DNA from: Megascapheus bottae
Lineage: Eukaryota > Chordata > Mammalia > Rodentia > Geomyidae
NCBI GenBank assembly: GCA_024803745.1
Contig: JANJXV010000004.1
Span: 39,686,358-39,750,357, forward strand
DNA length: 64,000 nucleotides
Reading direction: 5' to 3'
Below, one piece after another: positions 42,802-54,026 of this stretch. Each line of letters opens with the position of its first letter. The first letter of the stretch is position 1. Under the pieces are notes generated by a model that saw nothing but the letters and a program-made list of their open reading frames with translations, was not told where the DNA came from and did no database searches. Both the position numbers and the translations under genes were made by a program.

Positions 42802-43250
42802 TGGTGGTTAACTGGAAATAAGTCTCTCAGACTTTGGTACCCGGGCTGGTTTTGAACTTCGATCCTCAGATCTCAGCCCAGATTATTTCAAATAATCTTT
42901 ATAAAATTCTTGAGATAGGTTAATTTTCTGTTGTTTTGAACAAATGCTGTATCTGGAAAACTGTATCACTCAACTACTTTTCATGTGAGACAATTTTTTT
43001 TTTAAGTTAAAAAGACTTGAATCCAAAATGTTTAGTCACAGAATCAATACTTCTAAGAAATTTCTCTACTCTCTTCTACAGAAGAAACAAAAAGTAAGGT
43101 TGGACATGTAGTGTAGTAGAAGAGTACCTGCCCAGCAAGATGAGGAGGATCTGAGTTCAAAATCTAATACTGCAAAAAAACAAGAAGAGATAAAATGTTT
43201 TGTTAGGGAAGCTAAGGAGAAATGACATTTTCAAACATGGAAATAATTGC
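42799..43250. repeat. Left arm of a long inverted repeat
   Basis: 452 bp that reappear in reverse complement at 46929-47378 with two substitutions and a 2-base difference in one T-run. It contains the 7SL part of a SINE (42799-42886), unique sequence, and an ID-like copy (43092-43190). Confidence 0.95.
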
Positions 43251-43419
43251 TTACCAAAATACTTTCTAATCCATTCTAAGTTTAGAATGGTACCTATTTA
43301 AGATGTAAAACTAATAGAATTTGAAGTTTTGACATAAACTCCAAAATCAACTTCCAGTTGAACCAACAGTAGAGAAAAAAAACCAGTCTAATTCCTATGG
43401 TATTAGAAAAGTTCTCCAA

Positions 43420-44098
43420 GGGGCCAGGAGTTTGGCCTAGTGGTTAAAGTGCTTGCCTAGCATGCATGAAGACCCGGGTTCGATTCCTTGGTACCACATA
43501 TATAGAAAAAAAGCCAGAAGTGGTGCTGAGGCTCAAGTGGTAGAGTCTAGCCTTGAGAAAGTCCAAGGACAGTGCTCAGGCCTTGAGCTCAAGCCCAGGA
43601 CTGGCAAAAAAAAAAAAAAAGAAAAGTTCTCCAAACTCCTAAAAACTTAAGATTATTTTATACAAAAGTTGTGTCTTGGGGCCTGGAATTTGGTCTAGTG
43701 GTAGAGTGCTTGCCTAGCATGCATGAAGACCCAGGTTCAAAAGATTCCTCCATACCACAAACATAGAAAAGCCGGAAGTGATGCTGTGGCTCAAGAGGTA
43801 GAGCCCTACCCTTGAGAAAGCCCAAGGACAGTGCTCAAGCCCTGAGAATCCAGGACTGGCAAAAAAAAAAAGAAAAAGAAAAGATCTCAGGAGGCTGAGA
43901 TCTGAGGATGAATATTTGAAGCCAGCCCAGACCAAAAAAAAAAAAGTTGCTTGGAGACTCTTATCTCAACCACTCAGAAACTGGAAGTTGAGCTATGGCT
44001 CCAAGTGGTAGAGTACTAGCCTTGGGCAAAATAACTCAAGGTGGGCAAAATAATTCAAGGACAACACCCAAGCACTGCAGCAAAAAAAAAAAAAAAAA
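43420..44098 (+). mobile_element. Two IDL-Geo and one 7SL-Geo SINE
   Basis: IDL-Geo 43420-43620 with the perfect TSD GAAAAGTTCTCCAA (43406-43419, 43621-43634) and the GTGGTTAAAGTGC variant of young copies. IDL-Geo 43678-43882. A 5'-truncated 7SL-Geo 43884-44098 starts at CTCAGGAGGCTGAGATC. Confidence 0.9.
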
Positions 44099-44249
44099 GC
44101 TATGACAAAATTTTGTTATTTAAGTCACTATGGGAAAAAATGCAATTCAGTCAAAAGTTAAACCAGTGCTAAAATATATTACCCTAATAAAACTCATGAT
44201 TTGAATAATACTCCCAAAATTTAAAAAATAACAAATTTCACTTGGGAAA

Positions 44250-44702
44250 ACAAAGGAATGACATTGTCCAAGAAGAATTGCATTCATTACCTGACTCATG
44301 GAATTGAAACCCCTCTGTGGAACTCCTTTTAATAATAAAATACTAAAAATTAAGTTTCAACATGAAAATATCTTTTCATAAACCTGGTAGAAAAAGCAGA
44401 AGGAAGCCCCTGATCATTCCAAAGCTAAACTCAAAGCAAACCCTTTAAAGGACAGGAAGGCAATACCCAAAGGCATGCAAAACCACTACTACCACCTATA
44501 CACATCCAAAAGACCCACATAACACCCTTGTTCCAGTAGTCCAATACACTATAGGTTTGAAAACATCTCAGATATCCTCACAAGAGTACCCTCACAAGCA
44601 ACACATTTGACCATCGAGTTAATCAAATTCCCCTGGCTAATGGGCAAGTCATGAAGATGACAGAGGGCAACTACCCACTTGTGTTCAGTATCTATATATA
44701 TA

Positions 44703-44741
<39 letters not shown>
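44250..44741 (+). mobile_element. L1 3' end fragment, unclassified sequence and (TG)n
   Basis: 44250-44350: TGCATTCATTACCTGACTCATGG...ACCCCTCTGTGG...AATAATAAAAT, an L1 3' end like 12350-12440. 44351-44700 is unclassified. (TG)n at 44705-44741 between TATATA runs. Confidence 0.55.
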
Positions 44742-44747
<6 letters not shown>

Positions 44748-44837
44748 CTTAAAATCAAATGAGCTATGAAGAAGGTTGGGATCGTGTGAACTAAGTCTAG
44801 CTAACTAATTCTGAATGTGAATTTTCAACATCTTAAA

Positions 44838-45385
44838 AATTGTGGCTCAAATTGTAATCCTGTTACTGGGGAGGTGGAATCTGGGGACCGCGGTTGAGGC
44901 CAGACTAGGCAAAAAAGAAGTCTGAAAGACTTTACCTAAACCTAGATAAGTTCCTGTTATCCCTCAGCTTAACAGCTGAGGACACTGGCATATGCCTCTC
45001 ATCCCAGTGAAACACAAGTAGGCTGATAACACTCCAGACCCATCTGGGCATAAAGCCTTTTCCTACCTTAAAAATAATTTAGGGAGCCGAGTCTTGTGGC
45101 TCATGCCTATAATTCTAGCTACTAAGGACACTGAGATCTAAGTTATCAACCCAGACAAATCTTCAAACACTTACATCCAGTTAACCAGCAAAGAGCTGAA
45201 AGTGAAGATAGGTAAAATACCAGCCATAAGCAAAAACTCTGAGCAAGGGGACCTTGAGTTCAAGCCATAAACTATATAAATAAGAAAAGGGGCTATAGGT
45301 GTGGTGGCTCACATGGTAGTACTCTTGCCTAACAATCACAATGTTTTGAGTTCAGTCTTCAGTACTATCACCACCACCGCCCAAA
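44838..45385 (+). mobile_element. Old 7SL/B1 and ID-like remnants
   Basis: 7SL-type fragments at 44838-44950 and 44965-45060, a diverged 7SL-Geo at 45078-45270, and an ID-like copy at 45288-45385 (GGTGTGGTGGCTCACATGG). Confidence 0.6.
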
Positions 45386-45644
45386 AAATATAATAAAACA
45401 TGCCAGGGAAGAAAAAAAGAAACTGTACAATAGCAAAGCTTTTGTAATGTATAATAAATTCAGCTATCCTAATACATATCGAGGAAGGCATCCACATGGG
45501 CCAGATCCTCCTAGAAGTACCAGAAGTAAAGAAGGATCCACAGGGGAAGAGTTGGAGTCTTGTATATATGAAGAAAAGGAGACATATGCAGGGAAGTTGA
45601 GAAATAAGATAATATGTTGAAAAAAAAAAAAAACCTAAAACTCG
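45386..45644. other. Unclassified stretch
   Basis: AT-rich, nothing recognised. The 118-codon - strand frame across 45336-45692 runs through SINE sequence and is not called. Confidence 0.4.
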
Positions 45645-46059
45645 AGGCTGGGAGTTTGGCCTAGTGGTTGAGTGCTTGCCTAGCATGCACAAAGACCTGG
45701 GTTCAACTCCTCGGTACCACTTACATAGATAAAAAAACCACCAGAAGTGGTGCTGAGGCTCAAGTGGTAGAGCTCTAGCCTTGAGAAAGTCTAAGGACAG
45801 TGCTCAGGCCCTGAGCTCAAGCCCAGGACTGGCCAAAATAAAACAAAAACAAACAAAAAAACCCCCTAAAACTCATTTTTCCTGTCAAAATAAGACAGTA
45901 AGGCTAGGAGCATGGCCTAGTGGTAGAGTGCTCACCCTAGCACACAGGAAACCCTGGGTTTGATTCCTCAGTACCACATACACAGAAATAGCCAGAAGAG
46001 GTATTGTAGCTCAAGTGATGGAGTGCTAGCCTTAAGAAAGCCCAAGGATAGTGCCCAGG
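45645..46059 (+). mobile_element. Two IDL-Geo SINEs
   Basis: 45645-45856 with CCTAAAACTC on both sides; 45901-46059, which lacks its Geo end and runs into the CG/CA tract. Confidence 0.85.
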
Positions 46060-46069
46060 CCACATCAGG

Positions 46070-46153
46070 CACGCACGCGCGCGCGCACACACACGCACAC
46101 ACACACATGCACAACTATATTTCACACACATGCACAACTATATTTCACACACA
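46070..46153. repeat. (CG)/(CA) tract and a 23-bp tandem duplication
   Basis: 46070-46107 alternates purine and pyrimidine with a GCGCGCGC core. Right after it, one 23-bp unit (46108-46130) is repeated exactly (46131-46153). Confidence 0.95.
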
Positions 46154-46164
46154 AAAAAATATAA

Positions 46165-46840
46165 GTAATTCCTGTTTCACCAGAGGACATTACTTAAAAA
46201 AAAAAGATATGAGAGAAAATATTTATACTCAAATCCAGAATACTAAGAATTCCTACAAATTAACAAAGAAGTAACTCAGTACCAGAAAAGTATGGGGCAA
46301 AAGATTTAGATAAACATTTCTCCAAAGACATGCAAATAACATAAAATGATGCACAGAATCATTAGCCATCAAAACTATAATGATACCATTTGAAATCTAT
46401 TAGGATAATTATCCTTACTTTTTTTTTTTTTTACAAAAAAACAAGTATTGGAGAGGATATGACTGATGACTCTGATATCACTGATAGTCATCATGGGAAA
46501 AGTTGGACGAGTCTCAAAAAGTTAAATACAGAAAGGGTAGCATATGATCCAGTCATTCTACTCTTTAGGAATATGCTCAAAAGAACTGACAGGAAGGATT
46601 CAGAAAGATATACTTGACCGCCCCTGTTCACTAAGCATTATTCACAATAATGTAAGTGTGCAATGTTTTCTCAGCAACATAATATAGAACAAAATACTGA
46701 GAGTGGGTATTCCCTACTTAGAAGCTAATAAACAACAGATATACCTGAGAAGATAACAGAAAAGAGTTGTAAGTCTCATAGTGGATGGGGAGTCCTTTCC
46801 CAGTAAGAGGGAATATTCAGAAGTCATCCCTACAAGCATT
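46165..46840 (+). mobile_element. Ancient LINE-1 ORF2 3' end
   Basis: ACATTTCTCCAAAGACATGC, CATTAGCCATCAAAACTATAATG, AAGTATTGGAGAGGATATG, CAAAAAGTTAAATACAG, CATTATTCACAATAATG are in the order of an old L1 ORF2 end on the + strand. Several stops. Confidence 0.75.
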
Positions 46841-46846
46841 GTGTGT

Positions 46847-47706
46847 AGCTGAGCATGGTGGCTCACACCTGTAATCCTAGCCACTCTGAAGCCTGACATC
46901 TCAGGACTGCAGTGCAAAGCCAGCCTAGGCAATTATTTCCATGTTTGAAAATGTCATTTCTCCTTAGCTTCCCTAACAAAACATTTTATCCCTTCTTGTT
47001 TTTTTGCAGTATTAGATTTTGAACTCAGATCCTCCTCATCTTGCTGGGCAGGTACTCTTCTACTACACTACATGTCCAACCTTACTTTTTGTTTCTTCTG
47101 TAGAAGAGAGTAGAGAAATTTCTTAGAAGTATTGATTCTGTGACTAAACATTTTGGATTCAAGTCTTTTTAGCTTAAAAAAAATTGTCTCACATGAAAAG
47201 TAGTTGAGTGATACAGTTTTCCAGATACAGCATTTGTTCAAAACAACAGAAAATTAACCTATCTCAAGAATTTTATAAAGATTATTTGAAATAATCTGGG
47301 CTGAGATCTGAGGATCGAAGTTCAAAACCAGCCCGGGTACCAAAGTCTGAGAGACTTATTTCCAGTTAACCACCAGAATACCAGAAGAACTGGTTTAGTA
47401 GGTAGAGTGGTAGCCTTGAGCTGAAGAGCTCAGGGATAGCACTCTGGCTGAGTTCAAGCTCCATGACCCATTGACCTACCCCGCCCCCCCCCCCCAAAAA
47501 AAAAGATGGATAGAAACTATTTTCATGTCCCCTCAAAATATCAAGGTTCAAAATCAGCCCTGGCAAGAGAGTCCATGAAATTTGTCTCCAATTAAGGAAA
47601 AATGGAAAGTGGAGCTGTGGTTCAAGCGGTTGAGTGCTAGCCTTGAGCAAAAAAAAAAGCTCTTAGTCACAGTGCCAAGGCCTGAGTTCAAGCCCAATAA
47701 CTTGCA
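46847..47706 (+). mobile_element. 7SL-type SINEs around the right arm
   Basis: A 7SL head (46847-46928) cut at CCAGCCTAGGC by the arm; a 5'-truncated 7SL-Geo (47298-47505) that crosses the arm's high end; and another 5'-truncated 7SL-Geo (47536-47706). Confidence 0.8.
46929..47378. repeat. Right arm of a long inverted repeat
   Basis: Reverse complement of 42799-43250. On its high side it continues without a break into the Geo half of a + strand 7SL-Geo SINE (to 47505). On its low side it abuts a SINE cut off in mid-element (46847-46928). Spacer between arms: 3678 bp. Confidence 0.95.
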
Positions 47707-47822
47707 CCCACATGTGCATGTGTGCATGCTCAAAATAGACTTATTGGGATGATAATGGAAGTTAGTATGCTTTGGCCTTAACTGAAAAATGACTTAATTC
47801 ATCTTATTTTTTTTCTTAACAG

Positions 47823-47922
47823 AGCAAATTCGATTAAAGAATATCAGAAAAGTATATGGAAGATGTATGTGGTATCGCTTACGGTTATTAAAACCCCAGC
47901 CAAATATTATTCCTACAGTAAA
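47823..47922 (+). CDS. SEC63: SEC63 exon 2: cytosolic loop
   Basis: 100 bp encoding residues 42-74 and two bases of codon 75. The loop between TM1 and TM2 is basic (IRKVYGRCMWYRLRLLK). The acceptor is TTTTCTTAACAG, the donor AA|GTAAGT, phase 2. It lies only 445 bp downstream of the right arm of the intron 1 inverted repeat. Confidence 0.97.
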
Positions 47923-48191
47923 GTAAGTAGTAAATTTAGGTAACATGTTTTTAGTGCTTACTCTTTGCTAGTTATAATGCAAAGTAGAGGTCTAGTGGTG
48001 ATGATGTGTCTGTAAAGAAATTACAACCTGTGTAGAGGTAATTCATGCTTGTTAGTAAGTTCAAGGGCTCTATGAAGAGAGTAGTTTTAGAAGGAAAGAG
48101 GAAAGAGAGCTGTCATATTGCAAAGACCTTGTGTACTTTGTGCTCTGATTTGAGTTTTACGTTAAAGACCATAGGGGCATTTTAAAATACA

Positions 48192-48524
48192 ATATTTTTC
48201 TCGGTTATGGGGCTTGTACAATGGGGTCTGGGTTCTGTTCCTAGCGTTACACAAGGCTAGTTCTATACCACTTCAAGGCATAGCTCCACTTCTGGTTTTT
48301 CTCGTAATTAGAGTAATTAGAGGTAAGAGTCTCACAGACTTCCTATGCCTGTCCTCTGATCTCAGCCTTCTGAGTAGCTAGGATTATAGGTGTGAGCTAC
48401 TGGTGCTCCTTTTAAAATAGATTTTTTTTTTTAGTCTGTTGTGGGTCTTGAACTCAGGGCCTGGCTGTTGTCCTTGAGCTCTTTTGCTCAAGGCTAGTGC
48501 TTTGAGCCACTGCGCCACTTCCTT
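48192..48524 (-). mobile_element. Two diverged SINEs in intron 2
   Basis: Old 7SL-Geo 48192-48408 and a Geo-only fragment 48421-48524. The 270 bp after exon 2 show no repeat. Confidence 0.7.
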
Positions 48525-48529
48525 AATTT

Positions 48530-49285
48530 AAAAAAAAAATTATTATAGAGATGAAGTACAAAGTGGTTATAGTTACATAAGTCAGGTAAAAAGTAACTTT
48601 CTTTGTGGACATGTCACCCCTTCTTGTACTTTGTTTTTACCTGTCATCCCCACCTACAAGTTCTGTAGTTCTTTCTTTCTTCATATATTTTTTTATTTTA
48701 ATTAATAGAAGGGTTACATTATATTCACCAGATAGGTGCATTACTTCACAAACATTGATACCCTTTCTCATGTCTTGGTCCCCATTTCCCTTCCCCCACC
48801 CCCGCCCCTCATGTTGTTTTCCCCCCTTCCCTATCTTATTTCAGTTAACCAAATAAACATGTATACAATATATCAACTAACAAGGTCAAATATTATAACA
48901 ATATGAGATAACCAAGAGACAGCAAAAGAGATGAGAGATAACATAGTATATTAAGGACAACAGTCATAAGGACAACAATCATTCGTTATAAGGCTTTTGT
49001 TTCTATATCCTGGAGGTCCTTTCATTTAGTGTCATACTATGGCCTTATGTATCTAGGTTTTGCTCTATTGTAACTCTCTGCTAGGAGAGCCCAAGGTTTC
49101 TACTGATTATGATAAATGAGGGAAAGCATTTAGCCTATATTTCTTTGAGTCTGGCTTACTTCACTTAATACGACTTTTTTCTAAGTCTTTCCATTTCTTT
49201 ACAAATGGGGTGATGTCGTTCTTTGTGACAGCAACATAGAATTTCACTGTGTATAAATACCATATCTTGAGGCGCATCTGGGTTG
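48530..49285 (-). mobile_element. LINE-1 3' end
   Basis: 48530-48680 resembles the L1 3' UTR at 30513. 48690-49285 is the same 3' end as 41206-41718 in the opposite direction (ATAGAAGGGTTACATTATATTC ... AGTAAACC-type ORF2 end), cut at CGCATCTGGG. Confidence 0.8.
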
Positions 49286-49286
49286 T

Positions 49287-49696
49287 TGTTGTTTTTTTTT
49301 TTTTTTGCCAGTCCTGGGCTTGAGCTCAGGGCCTGAGCACTGTCCTTGGACTTTCTCAAGGCTAGCACTCTACCACTTGAGCCTCACCACCACTTCGGGC
49401 TTTTTTCTATGTATGTGGTACTGAGGAATCGAACCTGGGTCTTCATGCATGCTAGACAAGCACTTTAACCACTAGGCCAAACTCCCAGCCCAAGGGTTGT
49501 TTTTTTTTTTTTGCCAGTCCTGGGCTTGAGCTCAGGGCCTGAGCACTGTCCTTGGACTTTCTCAAGGCTAGAGCTCTACCACTTGAGCCTCAGCACCACT
49601 TCCGGCTTTTTCTATGTATGTGGTACCAAGGAATTGAACCCGGGTCTTCATGCATGCTAGGCAAGCACTTTAACCACTAGGCCAAACTCCCGGCCC
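49287..49696 (-). mobile_element. Two tandem IDL-Geo SINEs
   Basis: 49287-49491 and 49499-49696, same direction, each with a T-run tail, separated by AAGGGTTG. Both carry the CACTTTAACCACTAGG variant of the young subfamily. Confidence 0.9.
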
Positions 49697-49705
49697 TGGT
49701 TGTTT

Positions 49706-50330
49706 TTTTTTTTAATTAAGGAATTTATTAATGTTGATTTTTATATATTTCAAATGACGTGTTTAACAAACAAGTATTCAAGAAGGGAATCTATACAATC
49801 ACTGGCACTTAGATTTTAGAACCTAATTAAAATTAGGCTGAGGTTTTATATGTCATAGATACATATTAATCTGTATAATAAAGCGTTATGTCTATAGAGT
49901 CATAAACTTTTATGTCTGTGTAGTTGTGTTTATATTTCTTGTTTTTCTTTTTGCCAGTCCTGAGACTTGAACTCAGGGCCTGAGCACTGTCCTTGGGCTT
50001 TCTCAAGGCTAGAGCTCTACCACTTGAGCCACAACACTACTTCTGGCTTTTTCTATGTATGTGGTACTGAGGAATGGAACCTGGGTCTTCATATGTACTA
50101 GGCAAGCACTCTGCCACTAGGTCAAACTCCTGGCCCTCTGTATTTCATTTTCAACAGTGTAGTAAGTGCCAATGCTATATTTGTCTCTGTTTCAATGTCC
50201 CTTCTTGCCTACCCTTAGACAGATAAACAAGACAAAAGGAAAACAAAAAACAAAACAAAAAAGCCCAGCAATATTGTTTTTATTTCTTGGAGTTCATTTC
50301 AATAAATATTATTTTATATGATCAGGTGCA
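49706..50330 (-). mobile_element. LINE-1 3' UTR piece with an IDL-Geo insert
   Basis: 49706-49935 matches 30575-30800 closely (ATTTATTAATGTTGATTTTTA, AAGAAGGGAATCTATACAATCACTGG). An IDL-Geo (-) lies at 49936-50138. 50139-50330 may be further L1. Confidence 0.7.
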
Positions 50331-50484
50331 CATTGGCATTGTGCTTTTGTGTTCCTCTTGAGTATTCTCCTTTGGTCTCATTGTATGTTAATGCCTAAAG
50401 TCCTGTATGATGCATCATATGCCAGTGTCTTATTGATAAAATAGATTTCTCACAGAAGGGAAGTGACATAGTCACATTAGTATT

Positions 50485-50664
50485 TTTTATTTTTGTCAGT
50501 TGTGGGACTTGAATTTCCTTGAGCCACAGCACCACTTCTGTTTTTCTGTTGGTTGGAGATAAGTCTCATGTACTTTAGTGCCTGGGCTGGCTTTGAACCA
50601 CGATCCTCAGATGTTAGCCTCCTGAGTAGCTAGGATTACATGTGTGAGCCACTGTGCCCAGCCT
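50485..50664 (-). mobile_element. 7SL-Geo SINE
   Basis: Geo half shortened by an internal deletion; the linker and 7SL head are intact. Confidence 0.8.
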
Positions 50665-50689
50665 CATATTAGTATTTCTTAATGATTAA

Positions 50690-50860
50690 AGTTGTTGATC
50701 ACATACTGTATGCTAAGTGCTATGCATTATCTCATTTAAATTTCAAGGTAAAAGTTTTTTGCTTTTATTCAAATAGGCAAAAAAAGGTGAGTTAACTTGG
50801 CCAACATCATTCAAGTGAAATAGTGGATAAAACAGGTACCAAGCCATGCTTAATGATTTT
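50690..50860 (-). mobile_element. MIR SINE
   Basis: ACTGTATGCTAAGTGCTATGC, ATTATCTCATTTAAATTTC, GAGTTAACTTGGCCAACATC in reversed MIR order. Confidence 0.75.
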
Positions 50861-51082
50861 CGCAGGCCTAGCTGCTTAAATAAATTACTGGCATGTTTAA
50901 TTTGAACAGATCTGAGGCTATGAGATATGTTTTACACCTTCTTGTACCTGAAATCACCACCTTAGATGAATAGATGAAACTATGGCAAAAAGTGAGAGTT
51001 GCTATTGTTGCAGGAGTCCATCTTGTGAATTACCCATACCTACTTAATAGAAAGGAAAAAAAAATACTCTTATTGGAGGAAA

Positions 51083-51737
51083 GTAGTTATGTCATTCATG
51101 GGGCTTTAACTCTGGGCCTGGACCTTGTCCCTAAGCTCTTCAACTCTAGGCTACTGCCCTACCCCTTGAGCCACAGCCCCACTTCCAGTTTTCTAGTGGT
51201 TAATTGGAGATAACAGTCTCATGGACTTATCCCAGACTTCTCCCTAACAGGACACAGTGGCTCATGCCTGTAATCATAGCTACTCAGGAGGCTAAGATCT
51301 GAGGATCAAGGTTCAAAGCCAGCCCAGGCACTAAAGACGGAGAAACTCTTCTCTCCAATTAACTGTCAGAAAACAGAAAGTGGTGTCTGGCACCATTGCT
51401 CTAGGGTTAGGGCAATAGCCTTGAACTGAAGAGCTCAGGGACAGTGCCCAGGCACAGAGTTCAAGTGCCATGACTGATTAAAAGAACACAGTCTCATGGA
51501 CTTCAGTGCCCGGGCTGGTTTTGGATCTTGATCCTCAGATCTCAGCCTCCTGAGTATCTAGGATTACAGGCATGAGCCACGGTGCCCAGAAGTGGCTTTG
51601 TGACTCAAGTGGTAGAGCTCTAGCCTTGAGAAAGTTCAAGGACAGTATTCAGGCCTTGAGCTCAAGCCCCAGGACTGGCAAAAAAAAAAAAAAAGAAAAA
51701 AAGAAAGAGAGAGGGAGGGAGGGAGAGAGGGAGGGGA
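51083..51737. mobile_element. 7SL-Geo inside 7SL-Geo, opposite strands, and a Geo-only copy
   Basis: A - strand 7SL-Geo (51083-51590) is split by a + strand one (about 51229-51488), with ACAGTCTCATGGACTT on both sides. A + strand fragment with only the Geo module and A tail follows (51591-51694), then GGGA repeats to 51737. Confidence 0.85.
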
Positions 51738-51852
51738 GTTCTGAACATGGCCTTACAAAACAAAACTCCCTCAATTCAACTCCCAAACTCCCAGCTTCAT
51801 TACTTAACAAAGAAAGCTTGGCAAATGCCATTTACACCTCACTTTCCAACTG

Positions 51853-52826
51853 TTTTTTTTTTGTTTTTCTTTTTGTTGGGGGGGGGGAAGGATAATGGGT
51901 TTGAACTCAGGATGAGCATATTTTCCTTTAGCTTTTTCCACTCAAGACCGGTGCTCTGCCTACTTGAGTCAAAGCTCCATTTTCAGCTTTTTGCTGATTG
52001 ACTGGAGATAGTCTCTAGGATATTTCTGCCTGAACTGGATTTGAACCATGATCCTCCTAAGTAGCTAGGATTATAGGCAGGAGCCACTCGCGCCCAGCAC
52101 TTTTCAATATTCAAGGTGATTGAGAATTAAATAAAATGTGGTGTGCAAAGTATTTAGAAGGTACTTGTATATTAGCTAGGGCCTGTTATTAATAACTATT
52201 TGTCAAATCTCAGCTTAGATTTCACTCAGGAAAGCATTTCTGTTGGGCCAGAGTTAGGAGCTCTTCTTTTTCTTTATGGTATTGTTTTTTTTTCTTTCTA
52301 AAAAATGTACATGTTTACGTTTTAACTACAAAATGTCTTATATGGTTTCATCGTGGTTTATTAGTTCCTTATACATGATTTTTAAAAAATTTATTACAAA
52401 TGGTCATGAGTTTTTTCCCAAGTATTTCTATTTTACAATTTTTGTGCAATTGTTTTTTTAGTTTGAACAATTTTTTACATTAATTGGATTGCTGAATATT
52501 TAATGCTTATATGTTTTGACCTATTTAATGAGTCCATTGTTAACTTTTATACTTGAAATTATGCTGAGAATAGCTAAAGAAATTTTACATGGGAGATGCT
52601 GCACAGATTGTAGAGAATTCAAAGGTGAAAAAGACCCTTGCTGTATAGGAGTTTTGCAAGTTAGCATGTATGGAAGTTGAATCTGTAGCATAATAATACA
52701 GAACTACTTTAGATTCTTTTTATGCCTTGCTTGTTCTACAGGTTAGAGTCTTAAATTCATGTTTATTCATGTGAATTTGAATTCATATGTATTCATATTT
52801 ATTTCATTTATCTTTTTCCTAAACAG
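51853..52826 (-). mobile_element. Old 7SL-type SINE, then unique intron 2
   Basis: SINE at 51853-52100. 52101-52826 has no recognised repeat up to the exon 3 acceptor. Confidence 0.6.
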
Positions 52827-52941
52827 GAAAATAGTTCTGCTTGCAGGATGGGCATTGTTCTTATTCCTTGCATACAAAGTTTCCAAAACAGACCGAGAAT
52901 ATCAAGAATACAATCCTTATGAAGTGTTAAATTTGGATCCT
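52827..52941 (+). CDS. SEC63: SEC63 exon 3: TM2 and start of the J domain
   Basis: 115 bp encoding residues 75-113. A hydrophobic segment (about 77-91, IVLLAGWALFLFLAY) is TM2, which brings the chain into the ER lumen. It is followed by NPYEVLNLDP (104-113), the helix I entry of the J domain. Acceptor TTTCCTAAACAG, donor CCT|GTAAGT, phase 0. Confidence 0.97.
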
Positions 52942-53061
52942 GTAAGTAATGTTTTTATACAGTGAACATCATCTTAAAGATCTTATGAAAATTTTATAGG
53001 TCCACATCTTTAAAAAAAAATTGAGTCACTCCCTAAAGAATTCAACTTTGATCAGTTACAT

Positions 53062-54000
53062 TTTTTGCTTGTTTTGTTTTGTCTTGGACCTGGGTTTGAC
53101 CTCAGTTCCTAGTCCGTGTTTAAGCTCTCTTTGCTCAAGGCTCATACTCTACCATTTGAGCCACAGCTCTGCTTCTGGCTTTTTGGTGGTCAGGTCTCAC
53201 AGACTTGCCTTCCCAGGCTGGATTTAAACCATGATCTCTTTCAGAGCTCAGCTTCTAGAGTAGTTAAACCTTTTTGTTGTTGTTGTTGTTGTTTTTGTCT
53301 TTGCCAGTCCTGGGCTTGAGCTTAGAGCCTGAGCACTGTCCTTGGACTTTCTCAAGGCTAGGGCTCTACCACTTGAGCCACAGCACCACTTTCGGCTTTT
53401 TTCTATGTATGTGGTACCGAGGAATCAAACCCGGGTCTTCATGCATGCTAGGTAAGCACTGTACCACTAGGCCAAACTCCCACTCCCCTTCCCCCCCTTT
53501 TTTTTTGTCAGTCATGGAGCCTGGGCCTGGGCACTGTCCCTGAGCTCTTCAGCTCAAGGTTAGTGCTCTACCACTTGAGCCACAATGCTATTTCTGGGTT
53601 TCTGGTGATTTATTGGGAAGGAGAGTCTCATGGAATTTAATGCCCAGGCTGGCTTTGAATCGTGATCCTCAGATCTCAGCCTCCTCAGTAGCTAGGCTTA
53701 CTGGTGTGAACCACCAGGGCTGGGTTTAAGTTTTTTGTTTCTTTTTTGTGGGTCATAGGGCTTGAACTTGGCCTGGGTGCTGTCTCTGAGCTCTTCAGCT
53801 CAACACTGCCATCCTACCCTTGGGCCTGGGCATTGTCCCTGAGCTCTTGTGCTCAAGGCTACCACCCTACCCTTGAACCAAGCCAAACTTCCCTTTTCTA
53901 GGGGTTAATTGGAGTTACAGGTCCTTTTGTGCTTGGATTGGCTTTGACCCTTGATCCTCAGATCTCAGCCTCTGGTGTAGCTAGGATCACAGGCAGCTAA
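53062..54000 (-). mobile_element. Four - strand SINEs in intron 3
   Basis: Old 7SL-type 53062-53267; (GTT)n; IDL-Geo 53295-53488; 7SL-Geo 53497-53726; 7SL-Geo 53735-54000, whose Geo segment is duplicated in tandem (53769-53821, 53822-53873). Confidence 0.8.
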
Positions 54001-54026
54001 GTCTTTTTTTTAAAGATAAAATATGT

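Noticed and set aside
22895..47822. Further SEC63 exon or U12-type intron in intron 1
   Set aside because: Exon 1 and exon 2 join in frame to the known protein with ordinary GT-AG sites; no extra coding segment is needed.
53021..53543. Frames ending in LSRLxLYHLSHSTTSGF-like peptides, repeated over the whole window
   Set aside because: This peptide pattern is the translation of - strand IDL-Geo SINEs and recurs at dozens of sites.
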